DNA from: Trebouxia sp. TZW2008
Taxonomy: Eukaryota; Chlorophyta; Trebouxiophyceae; Trebouxiales; Trebouxiaceae
Length of the DNA stretch: 64,000 bases
NCBI GenBank assembly: GCA_002118135.1
Contig: BDIU01000045.1
Location: 124,001-188,000 of the forward strand
Direction: 5' to 3'
Part shown: one piece after another, positions 34,101-47,100 of the stretch
How the letters are laid out: the number at the start of each line of letters is the position of its first letter
Numbering within the stretch: the stretch's first letter is position 1
Program-made: the position numbers and the translations under genes
The notes under the pieces: model-generated
What the model was told of the DNA's origin: nothing
The model's database searches: none
What the model saw: only the letters and a program-made list of their open reading frames with translations

Positions 34101-35533
34101 CTTTGCTCACAGCATTTGATGCCTGTGCTGTCATGGCAGTCCCTGTGGCTTCAGCAGACGTTGCAGCACAGTGACCTGCCTGTGTCTTGCTGACATTGGC
34201 CTTTGGCAATTGCACCTGTGCAGAACCGTAAGCCAATGCTGACACTGATGGGGCTTGTTCACCTTTTGCACATGCAGCTGTCTGCGTCAATGAGGCATCA
34301 TATCTGGCTGACCCGCTAGAGTTTGGCCAAAACCGTGGCTTGAGCTGAGCATCAGCATGCATCTCATGAAGCTGAGAAGCAAGGCTGCCACTAGTAGCTA
34401 CTCCTGCCACATGTTTGTGTGCCGTTTGAATATCTGCTTTTGGCAAAGCACGAGCTGCATCTGCAACTTTCCTGCTACCGAGACATGGAAAGAAGTTCCT
34501 GCCTGCTATACTGGCAACAGCTGACTGATGTGTTACACCGCTGTCTGAGGAGATGGACTGCGCATCCTGCATAGTAACGTCCTCACATGGTAAAGCCGCA
34601 GCCTGCTGCATCTGTGCATGCAGCATATGCCATCTAGCTTGATCGTCTGTCCTGTTGTCAGCTTCTTTTTGGCGTGACTGCCATGAAAGCTGAGTAATGT
34701 GTGCTGGCTCCTGTTGCAGCATACTTGCTGCTGACTGAGCAGGAGCAGCAGAAATGTCACTGTTGCTGGCTTGATCACACTTCAAGTGCTCTGTGCCTGT
34801 GATCGACTGCTTGTGTCGCTTACTGGAGTGCCGTGACCCAGAGCGAGTAGTGATGTTTTGCATGCCCTCAATTGCCACACAGCTTCGCTACATGCAGAGC
34901 AAGCTGGTCAAATGGCACGCATGCAAGCCCTGAGGAGTCATCTTGTTGCAGTGCCTATTACCTTGCTAATACTGGCAGAGCTATCAGAACCATGTGGTAT
35001 GCTGCCTGTGCCCGCTGCGGACAGCGTAGGAATGGCAATTTGTTGAAGCCTTTGGTGAGGCAGACTGAGGTCCTGCAGGAATTGCAAGTGCTAAAGGTCG
35101 CTGACTTATACTGAAACAGCAGCCTGCCGTCTCACTGCATACCTCATATGCAGGGGCTTCGACTGTGAATGGTGCTTCAGCAACTATTTTGTGCTGGTTT
35201 GCACATTCCAGTAGCCAGTCCATGCGCACAGCACGTGACTGCCATTTGTCCTTGTTGATGCCAGCAAGGTAGACTTTCAGCAGGTTCGCGTCACTGGGAT
35301 CAGCTGATACTAACAAGTGCGTGCATCGCTTGCTGAAATTTGGAGAATACCTGCATGGCAGGCAACAGCAGGAATGCCAAACCACAAGACCTAATGCAAG
35401 CGCTCTACAAAGAAACCGACCTGCCGCCCGCAGTCTCTACAACTTCTCGAACATGCTGTCGTTCATCCTTACTCAGGCCTGTCACTGTCAAGTACAAGCC
35501 TTCCGCCCAGTCGCTTGAGCTCACGCGATGCAT
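31151..35533 (-). CDS. BRCT-domain protein with a long disordered middle
   Basis: Seven minus-strand exons join in phase: 35533-35421, 35350-35143, 34887-32963, 32659-32517, 32236-31988, 31507-31378 and 31289-31151 (TAG), giving about 968 residues. The N-terminal BRCT domain reads LYLTVTGLSKDERQHVREVV, ETAGGRYSPNFSKRCTHLLV and, near its end, RAVRMDWLLECANQHKIVAE, with the conserved GG, THLL and W-x-x-x-C. A second BRCT begins near residue 740 (KGVFFGMKVILDPELSCEE), continues KAVQAGGGEVVGSA and ATHVVCQPEA, and closes with VSIVSPPWLLRSLAQG. The 640-residue third exon between them is rich in Ser, Gln, Ala and Thr and is probably disordered, with SP/TP sites such as RRSVTPPDK. Such architecture is typical of DNA-damage scaffold proteins (TopBP1/PTIP/MDC1-like), which bind phosphorylated partners in the nucleus. 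The orthologue is not identified. The join 35143/34887 is phase-consistent, but small exons could be missed. Confidence 0.82.
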
Positions 35534-36536
35534 AATAAGCACAGCAGCTCAGGCTGCGGTCAGTGTCAGCCTCAACGACCATAGCCAGACAAGATGCGAG
35601 CACACGCCTGTCATCCTGCGCGCACATGGAACCCCCGGCGAGCACACATGTGTACACGAGCTACAAAACTTTCAAACCAAGTAGAACACTGCCGTCGCCC
35701 TCAAGCGCGCTGCACTGTGACCCGTTCACAAAGCGTCCCGAGTGACATGCAATAGCGGTGCAGCGTCTGCGATTGCAAGGCGACGACGACGATTCGATCC
35801 AGCTATTGCTTCGCTTGCTTTGTTTGACTTGCAAACTTGTAACAACAGGAATGTGACATCAACCACCTGGCATGTCATATCGTGACAACTGCATGGCAAT
35901 GCCACAACAGCACGCGGGTGCCATGCAAGGTACGCTTTCAGCGTGCAGGAGTAAAGCGGCAGACATGCTCGATTTGTATTGTTTTCGTTGCATCTGCACT
36001 TCAAGTGTGCAGTTCAAGCAGAATTTCGAGCATTTATTTCAAATTATCTTGGCAAAACTACATTGCTGTAGATCTTCGTAGTGCCGGTGGGCAGAGCATG
36101 CCAGAAGTAGAAGGCCTTTTGCTTGCCACTGTATGCGCTTGCCTGCCGTTCAGTGCTGCAAAATAGCCCTGAATGCAGGCATGAGAAGCGGTTGGTTTCA
36201 GAGCTTGTTAGTCATGGCATGGTCCCCTTGGAACATCGCAGGGTCCCGCAGCTTCATGCGGTCCCGCGAGTGCGCACAGGAAGCAATCTCGTGCACCCCA
36301 CAACCTAGCGCAATAGGTGCAGAACTTGCAGTCAAATCCAACTTTCCAGCTCATACCGACACACGGCATTGAGATCAAAGCAGTGATCGTCACACACAGT
36401 GCGTAAACAAGGTCAACGCGTTGCGTCGCTGACACCACTTGCGCAGCCAAGACCTGCACGTGGCTCGCGCGCAAACAGCTCGGATGACATCGACGGCTGT
36501 GAGAGTCAGGATTGAGCGTCGCTAGTCGGCCATCGT
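35534..36536. promoter_or_regulatory. Divergent 1-kb region between BRCT and tomosyn genes
   Basis: Two head-to-head genes are separated by ~1 kb with locally higher CpG content (for example near 35400-35720 and 36400-36540). No coding frame is supported. The promoters of both genes are expected here; I recognise no specific element. Confidence 0.4.
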
Positions 36537-38066
36537 ATGAAGGGCAGACTGAAGCAAGAGCTGCACAAGCAACTGCTTAAGACCGAAGGCTTCGAGCTGG
36601 CTGAGGACAAGCTCATATTGCCGGCAGTTGCGCCTCGCTTCTTCGCCCATGCTGGCCTTCCGGCAGTCACCGACAGCCTCGCATACGAGCCAGTGCAGCG
36701 CATACTTGCGGTATAGTCAGAAGGCTGCAGCCGTGCTGACTGTGAGGCACAAGCTCGACAGCCTTCACACTCGTTGCAGGTCGCGACCTCTGATGGGCGC
36801 ATCAAGCTTGTTGGCCAAGATGGTATTGAATGTACAGCAAGCAGTGTGTCTCAAGTGGGAACGCGGTACCTGCAGTTTCTGCCAAAGAAAGGTGCTTTGT
36901 TGCGGGTCACGCAGGTACAATGCAGCTAAACATGCCATCAGAAGAGCTCTGCATGCTCTTGAGCTGTCAATAGCTACTCAATCAACCACCATGCAACCGG
37001 AGCAATGAACAGCTGTGATCATCATTGCAGGAAGGGGATTTGCAGCTGTGGGCGTCAACTGATGGCTCCTTGCTCGAAAGCGTGCCCTTTGTTGATCCAG
37101 TCACTGCAGTGGCAGTCATGCACGATGAGCCATATGTGCTGCTTGGGTGTGCTAGTGGCAATGTGCAAGTCGTGAGCCTCTTAGACAGATCAGGCTGCCT
37201 AGCCACAGGGGCTGCCACAGCACATTCAATGGAGCTCCAGCCCTATCAAGGTAACATGACATTGCTGTCCACCTCTGTATGTATGTCCACCTGTATGTTC
37301 ATGCTGTTGCTTCTGTTTCTCTTGCTGTCTCAGTTGCTGCTGGTGCTGAAGTCGTTCTGCTGCTCATGTTCATGTCAATGCTTCTTCAGTCCTTCTGTTC
37401 ATGTTTGTGTTGCTTCACCAAGAGCGAATCCAGAAGGCTGCATACAGCCAGCCCCCTGGCTGCACCATATTACTTCATCCAGCTTAGCAATGCTGTGAAA
37501 GGCAATATGCGTGGCTTTTCTTTCAACATTCATCAGACTGGCTGGTGTACAGCCTTGTTTTGTATGGCAGAGCGCCTGGAGATGGTGGAGTAGTCACTAG
37601 TTATGCACTCTGGTAGTGACTGCAGCAATGACACAGATGGGTCAACACAAGCTGATGCTGCAGTTGATGTTGAAGAGACGAAAGGGCAAGGGGTAGTGAC
37701 AGGCTTGACGGCACGGTCACATGCTGGCCGCCACAGGATGCTCATCCTGCATGAGGACACAGGAGTCACCATCTGGGATCTCAGGCATGACTCCTTCTTG
37801 CCTGTTCCTGTTTTCAGCATCATGAGCTCACGTGACAAACTTGCATCAAGCTGACCTGGCCCCTTGGTGGCAAGGCAAGTCAAGGAGCATGCATTCATTC
37901 ATTCATTCATTCATTCATTCATTCATTCATTCATTCATTCATTCATTCATTCATTCATTCATTCATTCATTCATTCATTCATTCATTCATTCATTCATTC
38001 ATTCATTCATTCATTCACTCACTCACTCACTCACTCATTCATTCATTCACTCACTCACTCATTCAT

Positions 38067-38146
<80 letters not shown>

Positions 38147-41100
38147 TCATTCATTCATTCATTCGTAAACATAACGTATTTGTAAACGTGGGCTAGGCAG
38201 GCTCAGCACGCCCATCTAGGTACATACAGAAGCAATCAACTGTCTCCAACCAGTTCGATCATGTGCTAACCTAAACCCGTTATATTGGACATGGAGGGCG
38301 GAGAGGTCCTTGTACACAGTTGACTGCCAAGTATCTCTGGGGTTACCCTTTGCCTGAGTGTTTGACAACTGCCCGAACATACACTGACAAGGCACTGAGC
38401 ATTGTGATTCGATCACTGCTAGCAAGACTTCAGCAGGACAGTGCATGAGACAGAAGAGGCAGTGTTTGCAAGTCTGTGTTCTCAGTCTTGCAGGCAACAA
38501 GTTGCTGATGGGTTTGTGCAGGTATGAGAGTCCAGTGGTGCTGGTCAGGAATGAGACTGCAGTTGCACTGGCAGGCCTGTCCAATGTCAAGGCCACTTGT
38601 GCATGCTGGATTGGCGGCCAAGGCATCTGTTTTGCAGTTGGCTACTCGTCCAGTGACATCTGCATCTGGGGACTGCCAAAACCCGTGCAGCAAGGTGAGT
38701 TCCTGCACGTGGGATGCTCAGGCTTGCACCTTGTCATGACTGTCCAGCATCTAGCACTTGCTGCCAAGCATCCTTGCAAACGCCCATGCTGCCCATTTGT
38801 CAGCAGCAGGAATCAAGAAAGCACTCAACCACCAGCACAGCACAACAGCAATCACCTGATGTATTTTTGTCTTTCTCAGCTGTCTTTCTCAGCTGTATTT
38901 GCAAAATGGAAAGGATCTTGCTGCTTCACTGCATTTGCAGCGTGTGCTGACCGTGAATTTTTATGGCATGAGGAACCCTGTAATTGCTTATTCCAGCAAA
39001 TTCAACCATACTGGCTGCATTTCAGGGCATAGGCAATGCTTGCCTGCTGCAAATGTTTACACGCGAAGGCACACTGACTGCAGCAGCGCTACACACAACC
39101 TCGATTGCTACAGTCATCTCAAAGCCTCCAACAGCAGCATGAACAATCGAACTACAGTAAACTCTCTTTGTAACGACTGCTTTGGTTACCAAGAAACTTG
39201 TCCTTACACCGAATTGTCCCTACTCAGAGGGACCAGTGCAGTCAGAATGCAGTGATTGGTTACCAATGGCGTTGTCCTTACATCGAGTGTCCTTACAAAG
39301 AGAGTTTACTGTAAAACACAAACAAGCCACATACCTGATTGCAGCACAATCACTTACATCAGCTTGTGTTCAGGTTGCATTGCATGTTGACGGTGCTTTG
39401 CGTGACACATCACAGACTAAAACATCCCGTAAGATGGAAGCAGCGCTGTCCTGATACCTTTGCCCTGTTGCGTTCCAGGTGCTCCACTGAGTCAGCCTTT
39501 GGAAGCTGTACTGCTGGGCAAGCTGCGAGTCATGCCTGAAGGCGAGCCAGCAGAAGCCATCAAGCAGCTGACCTACATCCCAGGTGGTGCAACTGGCTGT
39601 GCCCACAACCTGTTGGTCCTGGGAGGGGGCATTGCTGAAATGCCCCCTGCGCTCACCATCCTCCCCCTGGAATGCTTGTCTGATCGGGTCAGTAAGCTTG
39701 TGTCTCTGGGCAACAAGTTGCATGCAGCTTGCCTGCTGGTGCTGGCCTTGATGATGTGGCTAATGATGTAGTAGGCAACTGCTGCCGGTATGGCATGTGC
39801 AGGACATGATGCACTTGACCAGGGTTCAACAGCTTGACTGGCTGTGCAATGCAGCTAGATCCTGTGGTCATGCTGGCCCGTGGCACCACACTGTATTGCT
39901 GCAGTTGCTGCAAGTTTGCTGAAATGATGCGTCAGTGTTTGCTCCCATGTCCTGAGATCATGCTTCAGCGTTTGCTGCCATATTGCATATTCAGCGCTCG
40001 ATTTGCCTTGCTTGATCTGTTGACCCTGGTCGTTGCCATCAGCTTCTAGACCATTGCAGCACCACTAAGTATTGCCTGCAGTGTCTGGCACATAGCTGCA
40101 CCTGATTTTCAATAATTGGCTCAGATTTTGCCTCGTTATCCTTCTTTGAGAAATTGCAGCCATGGCATCCTTCTTTGAGAAATTGCAGCCATGGCAGTCT
40201 GTAAGCACTCTTTTGATGTTGGCTCGCGCAGTCAGGCAATGTAAGCCTCACAGCGCCTCTTGCGTTGGAAAGCTGTGAGGACGCCCTATGCTAATCTACA
40301 GACTGCAATCAACAAGAACAATGAGACAGCAGCCATCATCAGGTTGACATAGCAGCTGAGTGAACTGAGCAACCTCCAATCATGCATTTTGCAGGATCAT
40401 GTGAGGCAGGAGCCCCAGCCGCACAGCATCCCCTGGTTTGGGTCGGTGCAGGGATGGGCTTTGGTACCCCCTGAGGCCTCCATCAATGAGTACGATGACC
40501 CTGCCGCCATCATGGTGCTAACAGAGGGCGGTCAGCTCATGGTGCATGACCTAGCCACTTTCCAGCCCGTTCCCTTGAGCCTGCCCTTCCAAGAGCTGCA
40601 GGCCGTCGCCCACTGCTGCCTCGCCACCTCTGCTGCTCAGGTGGCCACCGGCCATGTGGGTGCTGGCCATGTGACTGGGCCAGGGCAGCTGCAGCTGGCT
40701 GACAAGTTACACAGCGTCACCTTGCAGCGCCTCAGGGTAAGCATGCATTCACTACTGCTGCCTTGCCACCTCTGCCGTCCACATGGGCGCGGCCCGTGTG
40801 GCTGCTGGTCATGTGACTGGGCCAAGACAGCTGCAGCTGGCTGACAAGTTACACAGCGTCACCTTGCAGCGCCTCAGGGTAAGCATGCATGCACTACTGC
40901 TGCCCACGCGATGGGCGCCCATGTGCGTGCTACCCATGTGACTGCTGGCCATGTGACTGGACCAGGGCAGCTGCAGATGGCTGAAAACTTTCACAGCGTC
41001 AACTTGCAGCGCCTCAGGGCAAGCATGCGTTTGCTACTGCTGCCTCGCCATCTCTGCTGCCCACATGGCCACTGCCCATGTGACTGCCGCCCATGTGGCT

Positions 41101-44100
41101 GCTGCCAATGTGATTGGTCCCCATGTAACTCGGTCACAGCAGCTGCAGTCGGCTGACAAGCTGCACAGTGTCACCTCACAGCGCCTTAGGGTAGGTGAAT
41201 GCATATGCTACTAGCATTGGCAACCATGCTGATAGCATAGGCTGTATCATGCGCAATCTGTTACAGCCGCCGTAACTCCACTGCTTATCATGTTTTTGCA
41301 CTTTGTAGTAGTTATCAGTCTTGCAGCGCCTCAGATAGCAGCTTATGCACGAGGACAGCGTGAAGTGATGACTCAAGCTGCAATTTGCTGAAGTCAGGTG
41401 GTGCCGTTGTCTTGAACAACCAATATCAGCTTGCAATCCCATAGCATTGCCGGTCAACATCTTGCACACACCTTACTTCAACATGTCACCGATATCATTG
41501 CTGTTGGGCCTCAATGTTATTGACAAGCAGCTGCTTCTGCAAGGCTGGTCATTGTTGAACAAAGGATGCAACACTTATCTAAGCATTGAAGTCAGCACAG
41601 AAGAGCTCGTGGGCTGCATAGGCTTTGCAAGGACAGTCTCTGGGCATTGCTAGTGTGGCAGGCACAGCCAGCAAGTGGCGTTGGGTGTTCTCAGGGGGAG
41701 GCAGACCCCACTCTGTGACCCCCACCCCTGGCACCAGTGACCTGTACTTCACGGGGCATGAAGATGGCCGGGTGCGGGTGTGGGATGTGACTGGTCATGT
41801 GCCCAGCTTGCTCATGACAGTACCCTTTGATAGTGGCGGGCCAGGCGTGCGGCTGCGGGCTGTGACCTCTTTACAGGTGCTATTCTTGGTGACCGTTGCT
41901 CTGCAACTTGTCCGTAGCAAAGACATGTACCTAGCTTGCTCACAACAGTGCCCCATTACTTTGTGTGTCTTAGCAATGCAGCTTGTCTGTAGCGACGGCT
42001 GTGTGTCTGGCTTGCTGCCTTTTGATAACGGTGGCCCTGGGATTTGGCTGCAGGCTGTGACCTCTCTGCAGGTGTGGCATACTTTAGCCTTGTTGCTGCG
42101 CTTATTGGCAATGCAGCTTGTTTGTAGCAATGGTCATGTGCAGCTTGTCCACAGGCTGGTTGTGTACGATCCCACATTTAGATCAGAAACAACAATACCT
42201 TCTCCAAAAGGTGTTACCGCCTAAGCAACCTGCCTTAGTAAACAGGCCAGAACAGGAGCAAGTACAATGATCACAAGATTGGTACTGCTGGGCAAAACTG
42301 GTATTGCCGCCTAAGCAACCTGCCTTAGTAAACAGGTCAGAACAGGAGCAAGTACAATGATCACAAGATTGGTACTGCTGGGCAAAACTGGTATTGTAAG
42401 TAACAGCTTGTTCATGATGTTTTAGAGCATGGGCACAGCAAGCTTGGCAGTCACATGCAGTAGATTAGCATTGAGTTGGGACTGACATTGCCTGTATGAT
42501 CCCCTGCTAGGTCCCTATGACAGCAAAATATGTATTGTTGTTTTTATTTCTCAGTGCCTGTTGACAGCAACAGCTGCAGGCTGTGACTTCTTTGCAGGTG
42601 CTTTGCCAAAACTGCTTTGAGTTGCTCTGAATCACTCGCCACCATGGCTGGCACTGGTGCTCTGCAATTTTCGGCAATGCAGATTGTCTGTAGCAATGTA
42701 GGTGCTTTGCCAGAACTACTGCTGGTTGCTCTGTATGACTCCCACTATGGCTGGCACTGGTGCTATGCAATTTTTGGCAATGCAGATTGTTTGTAGCAAT
42801 GTAGGTGCTTTGCCAGAACTACTGCTGGTTGCTCTGTATGACTCCCACTATGGCTGGCACTGGTGCTCTGCAATTTTTGGCAATGCAGATTGTCTGCAGC
42901 AATGTAGGTGCTTTGCCAGAACTACTGCTGGTTGCTCTGTATGACTCCCACTATGGCTGGCAGTGTTGCTCTGCAATTTGAGGCAAGGCAGATTGTTTGT
43001 AGCAATGTAGGGGTGCTTCAAATGCAGAGTATGTATTGCGTGACAGCTGTTTGCATGAAGAGTGAGGCAACTGAAAAGTGTGTCTGTGTCACTCGGTGCA
43101 AAGCAGCATGCCAGTCAGCTGGTCTCCAGCTTCTCAGATGTTCTGCATGCTTGTAGGTAGAGACTTCAGCAGGTTGTTAACGGTTGGCCGCAAGCAAGAG
43201 CTTTGCCAGTTCAGTCAGGAGCCACACAAAAGGACCCATGCAAAAGCTGGGGTGTGTCACTCTGCCCAAAAACGCGTCCATTATAGATCTGCATATTTTG
43301 TCTGTTTGCAGGTGGACACTGCAGCAGGACTGGTGGTGGTTAGGCACAAAAAGGGTGAAGCTCGGCTGTACCAGTTCACCCAGGAGCTGCAGGAGGTCAA
43401 CTGTATGGAGTTGACTGGGCAGCAACAGCCCCGGCAGCAGCACTCACGTCAGCAACCTGCTGGTTTCCAGTGCATCCTGCAGTGCAGCCAAGAGTGGTCA
43501 AAATGGTTTGGTCCTCAGCTGCTGTGTGCTTGCAGGTGGACACTGCAGCAGGACTGGTGGTGATTAGGCACAAACATGGTGAAGCCCGGCTGTATCAATT
43601 CAGCCAGGAGGTCAACTGTATGGGGTTGACTGGGCAGCAACAGCCCTGGCAGCAGCGCTCACGTCAGCAACCTGCTGCTTTCCAGTGCATACTGCAGTGC
43701 AGCCAAGATTGGTCAAAATGGTCTGGTCCTCAATTGCTGTGTGCTTGCAGGTGGACACTGCAGCAGGACTGGTGGTGGATAGGCACGAAAAGGGTGAAGG
43801 TCGGCTGTACCAGTTTAGCCAGGAGCCGCAGGAGGTCAACTGTGTGGAGTTGACTGGGCAGCAACAGCCCCGGCAGCAGCACTCACGTCAGCAACCTGCT
43901 GGTTTCCAGTGCATACTGCAGTGCAGCCAAGAGTAGTCAAAATGGCCTGGTCCTCAACTGCTGTGTGCTTGCAGGTGGAAACTGCAGCAGGGCTGTTGGT
44001 GGTAGGTCATAAGCAGGGAGAAGCCCGAGTTTACCAGTTCAGCCAGGAACAACAAGAGGTCAACTGTGTAGAGTTGACTGGGCAGCAACAGCCTGGCCAG

Positions 44101-47100
44101 CAGCACCCGCGTCAGCAACCTGCCGGTTTCCAGTGCATACTGCAGTGCAGCCACCACTCAGCATCCATCACCGCCATTGCTGTGGCCGCACGGCAGAAGC
44201 TAATTGCCCTGGCAGATGAGGCGGGGTTTGTGTCCCTGTTGGACCTGACTAAGGCGCGACGCAAACTTCTGCATCAAAAACCTTCAGCTTGTTTTGTATG
44301 CAGGGCCTGGCCAGCTTGCTTGAGTGCTGTGCAGCCAAATGCGACCTTTTGTTGACTGTCATGCAGCCAAGTGTGGGCTTTGTTGAGTGTTCTGTAGCTG
44401 AGTGTGAGCTCTGAGCAGCAGGTGGCAGAGCATGAGCTCTGTTGAGTGTCATGCAGCCAAGTGTGAGCTCTGTTGTTTGTCGTGCAGCTGAGCATGAGCT
44501 TTGTCAAGTGTCATGCACCACGTCTGAGCTTTAAGCAGAAAGAGGCAGAGCACAAGCTTTGTTGAGTATCATGCAGCCAGCTGTGGATGTTGGTGAGTGT
44601 CATGCAGCCAACTGTGAGCTTTGTTGACTGTCCTGCAGCTGAGCATGAACTTTGTCCAGTGTCATGCAGCAATTGTGAGCTCTGTTGACTATGGTGCAGC
44701 CAAGCGTGACTTTTATTCAGCAAGTGGCAGCCAACTGTGAGCTTTGTTGACTGTCCTGCAGTGAGCGTGGACTTTGTCCAGGGTCATGCAGCAATTGTGA
44801 GCTCTGTTGACTATGGTGCAGCCAAGCGTGACTTTTACACAGCAAGTGGCAGCCAACTTTGAGCTTTGTTGACTGTGCTACAGCTGACCGTTGAGGTTCA
44901 TGCAGCAAGGCTGAGCTTTCTTAGTGGTGTGCAGCCAAGTGTGAGGTTTGCGCAGCAAGTGGCAGAGCAGGGCCTGGCCAGCTTCCCTCATTGTTGTGCA
45001 GTCAAGTTTGAACTTTGTTGACTGTCATGCAGCTGGTCGTAAGCGATTCTGATTGTTGTGCAGCCGAGCATCAGCTTTGCGCAGCAAGTAGCAGAGCAGG
45101 GCCTGGCCAGCTTACAGGTTGCTCAGCAGGTGCTGCCCATTCCTGCAGACGGCAAAGCCAGCAGCCGCAAGTCACCCAGCAAGATGACACTTGCTGATGG
45201 GCCATTGCAAACCAGGTGGGGATCATAGCATCTGCACCTTGCTGCTTTGGCTGAAGCCTTGATTTGCGCCATGCCTGGGTGCATGCTGTAACAGATCCAT
45301 GTGCCTGTTGCTTCACTTGTTGTTCAGACCTGCACCTGACGAGGTCCTCATGCTGCTTCAGATCATGACTTGTTTTTGCACGGCCACTTGGAACCATGTG
45401 AAATGATCACAAAGGTAGCATGCAGTTTGCTGCTGTATTGTGACATGACGTCAGGGGGACAGGCCCAGTGCCCAAAACGCATGCACTGCAGCAGCAAGTG
45501 TCCTTATCTATGCAGAGACATGTCTTGAAACACTGCACTGCCTGATTGTGCCTTCCTTAAGCTCATGCAGCATTGCAAAGGAGATCAGGCCTGTTGAGAG
45601 ACAATCATAGTTGGCTCCAGCTGCCGAGATTACGCACACTGAAGACGCCCACTGCCAATGTGATTGTCAACTGACGTCAGTGGCTGATTTGAAACAGACA
45701 GCAGGGGGCCAATGGGGTTGTGGTGCTTGCAGGCTTGCTCTGTTCATGTGCCAGGCAGATGGCAGTGTGGCCAGCATCGAGGTTGAGGGCAGTGCTCTGG
45801 TCAGCAAGCCATTGTGGGTGCAGCCCAAGAATAAGTCCCAGGCAGTCAGCATGGTGCTGCTAGCTGCTGATGGCTCCCCCCTCTACCCCCAGCCTGCCCA
45901 CCTGCACCTCTCCTGGCCTCAAAACAACATGGTCTCTGCCCCACAGCACGCAGAAGCCTTTTCAGGTGGGAGCTGCTTCATGGCACCAGTTTTTAGCACT
46001 GCCCAACTTCACTTGCTAATTGTGGGAACAGGTAGTGGTCTCTTCTGGTCACAAGAGGTTCCATATTGTGGTCGCATATGCGACCATCATCTCTCATCTA
46101 TAAGGAGTACGAGGCATGCAATGGATGAGAATAGACAAGCTGGAAGTCACAGAACCTTCGCAGGTGTGGGTCCAAAGACTGAGGGGTGCGGCAAGTTACT
46201 GGTCGAGCAGCCCATCAGCAAACTGTAAACACCTGCACAAGCATGACTCCAAGCGCCTTTGGGCATCTTCACCATCACAAAAGATATTGATACAGCAGGG
46301 AATCTGTGCAGGTGCAAGTTCTAGGAAAGAGTCCCATGCCGCGGTGTCCACTGGGCATTCCATCAGCCTCAAGTAGCCAGCAGATGCATGCAGAAGCGTC
46401 ACTCCTAGTCCCACTGAGAATACAATTTATCATAAGGCTTGACAAAGAGCCATTGATAGTAAACAGCACAAAATATGATGCAGGTGCAAGCGCCAGGGAG
46501 GGGTCAGGTGTGGCAATACCCATTGGGCAGCCCATTAGCCCTGGTAGCCAGCAGGAGGGGTATGAAGGGGAGCAACCTGGCAGCGCCTCCACCCGCCACC
46601 TTGATGACACCTTCTCCAACAAGTCTGCCACAGGTATGGATCCAAATCTGCAACAGGTATGGGACCATAGCATGAACCCTAGGGCATTGCTGTTGTATGA
46701 CGTCACAAAGTCAGCCACAGGCATGGGAGCATCTGCTCACAACCCATGCCAGTACAATAACCTCTCTTTGTAACGACTGCTTTGGTTACCAAGCATTTTG
46801 TCCTCACACCAAATGGTCCATACTTAGAGGGACCACTGCAGTCAGAATGCAAGGATTGGGTACCAATGGCGTTGTCCTTACATCAAGATTGTCCGTACAT
46901 TGAGTGTCTTTGCAAAGAGAGTTTACTGTACTGTTCTTGACTTCATCAGTTCACAGACTCACAATTAATGCATGGCTCCATGAGTGTGGGCTGCCCCAAT
47001 CTGGAAAAGAAGTGTGAAGTTAGGCAGCAGAATGACAGCAAGGTCAGTCATGCTGGACAACATGTTTGATGCAGCAAAGGAACGAAATACTTGTTGTGTA

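Noticed and set aside
37832..38196. Long Ile-His-Ser-Phe repeat proteins
   Set aside because: Pure translation of the tetranucleotide microsatellite.
43312..43974. Reading the exon-9 copies as extra WD repeats of one long exon
   Set aside because: Each copy runs into a stop in the exon phase before the next copy; only the fourth continues the propeller.
42597..45092. Regularly spaced repeats that could suggest a CRISPR array
   Set aside because: The units are adjacent minisatellite copies without unique spacers, and the DNA is eukaryotic nuclear.
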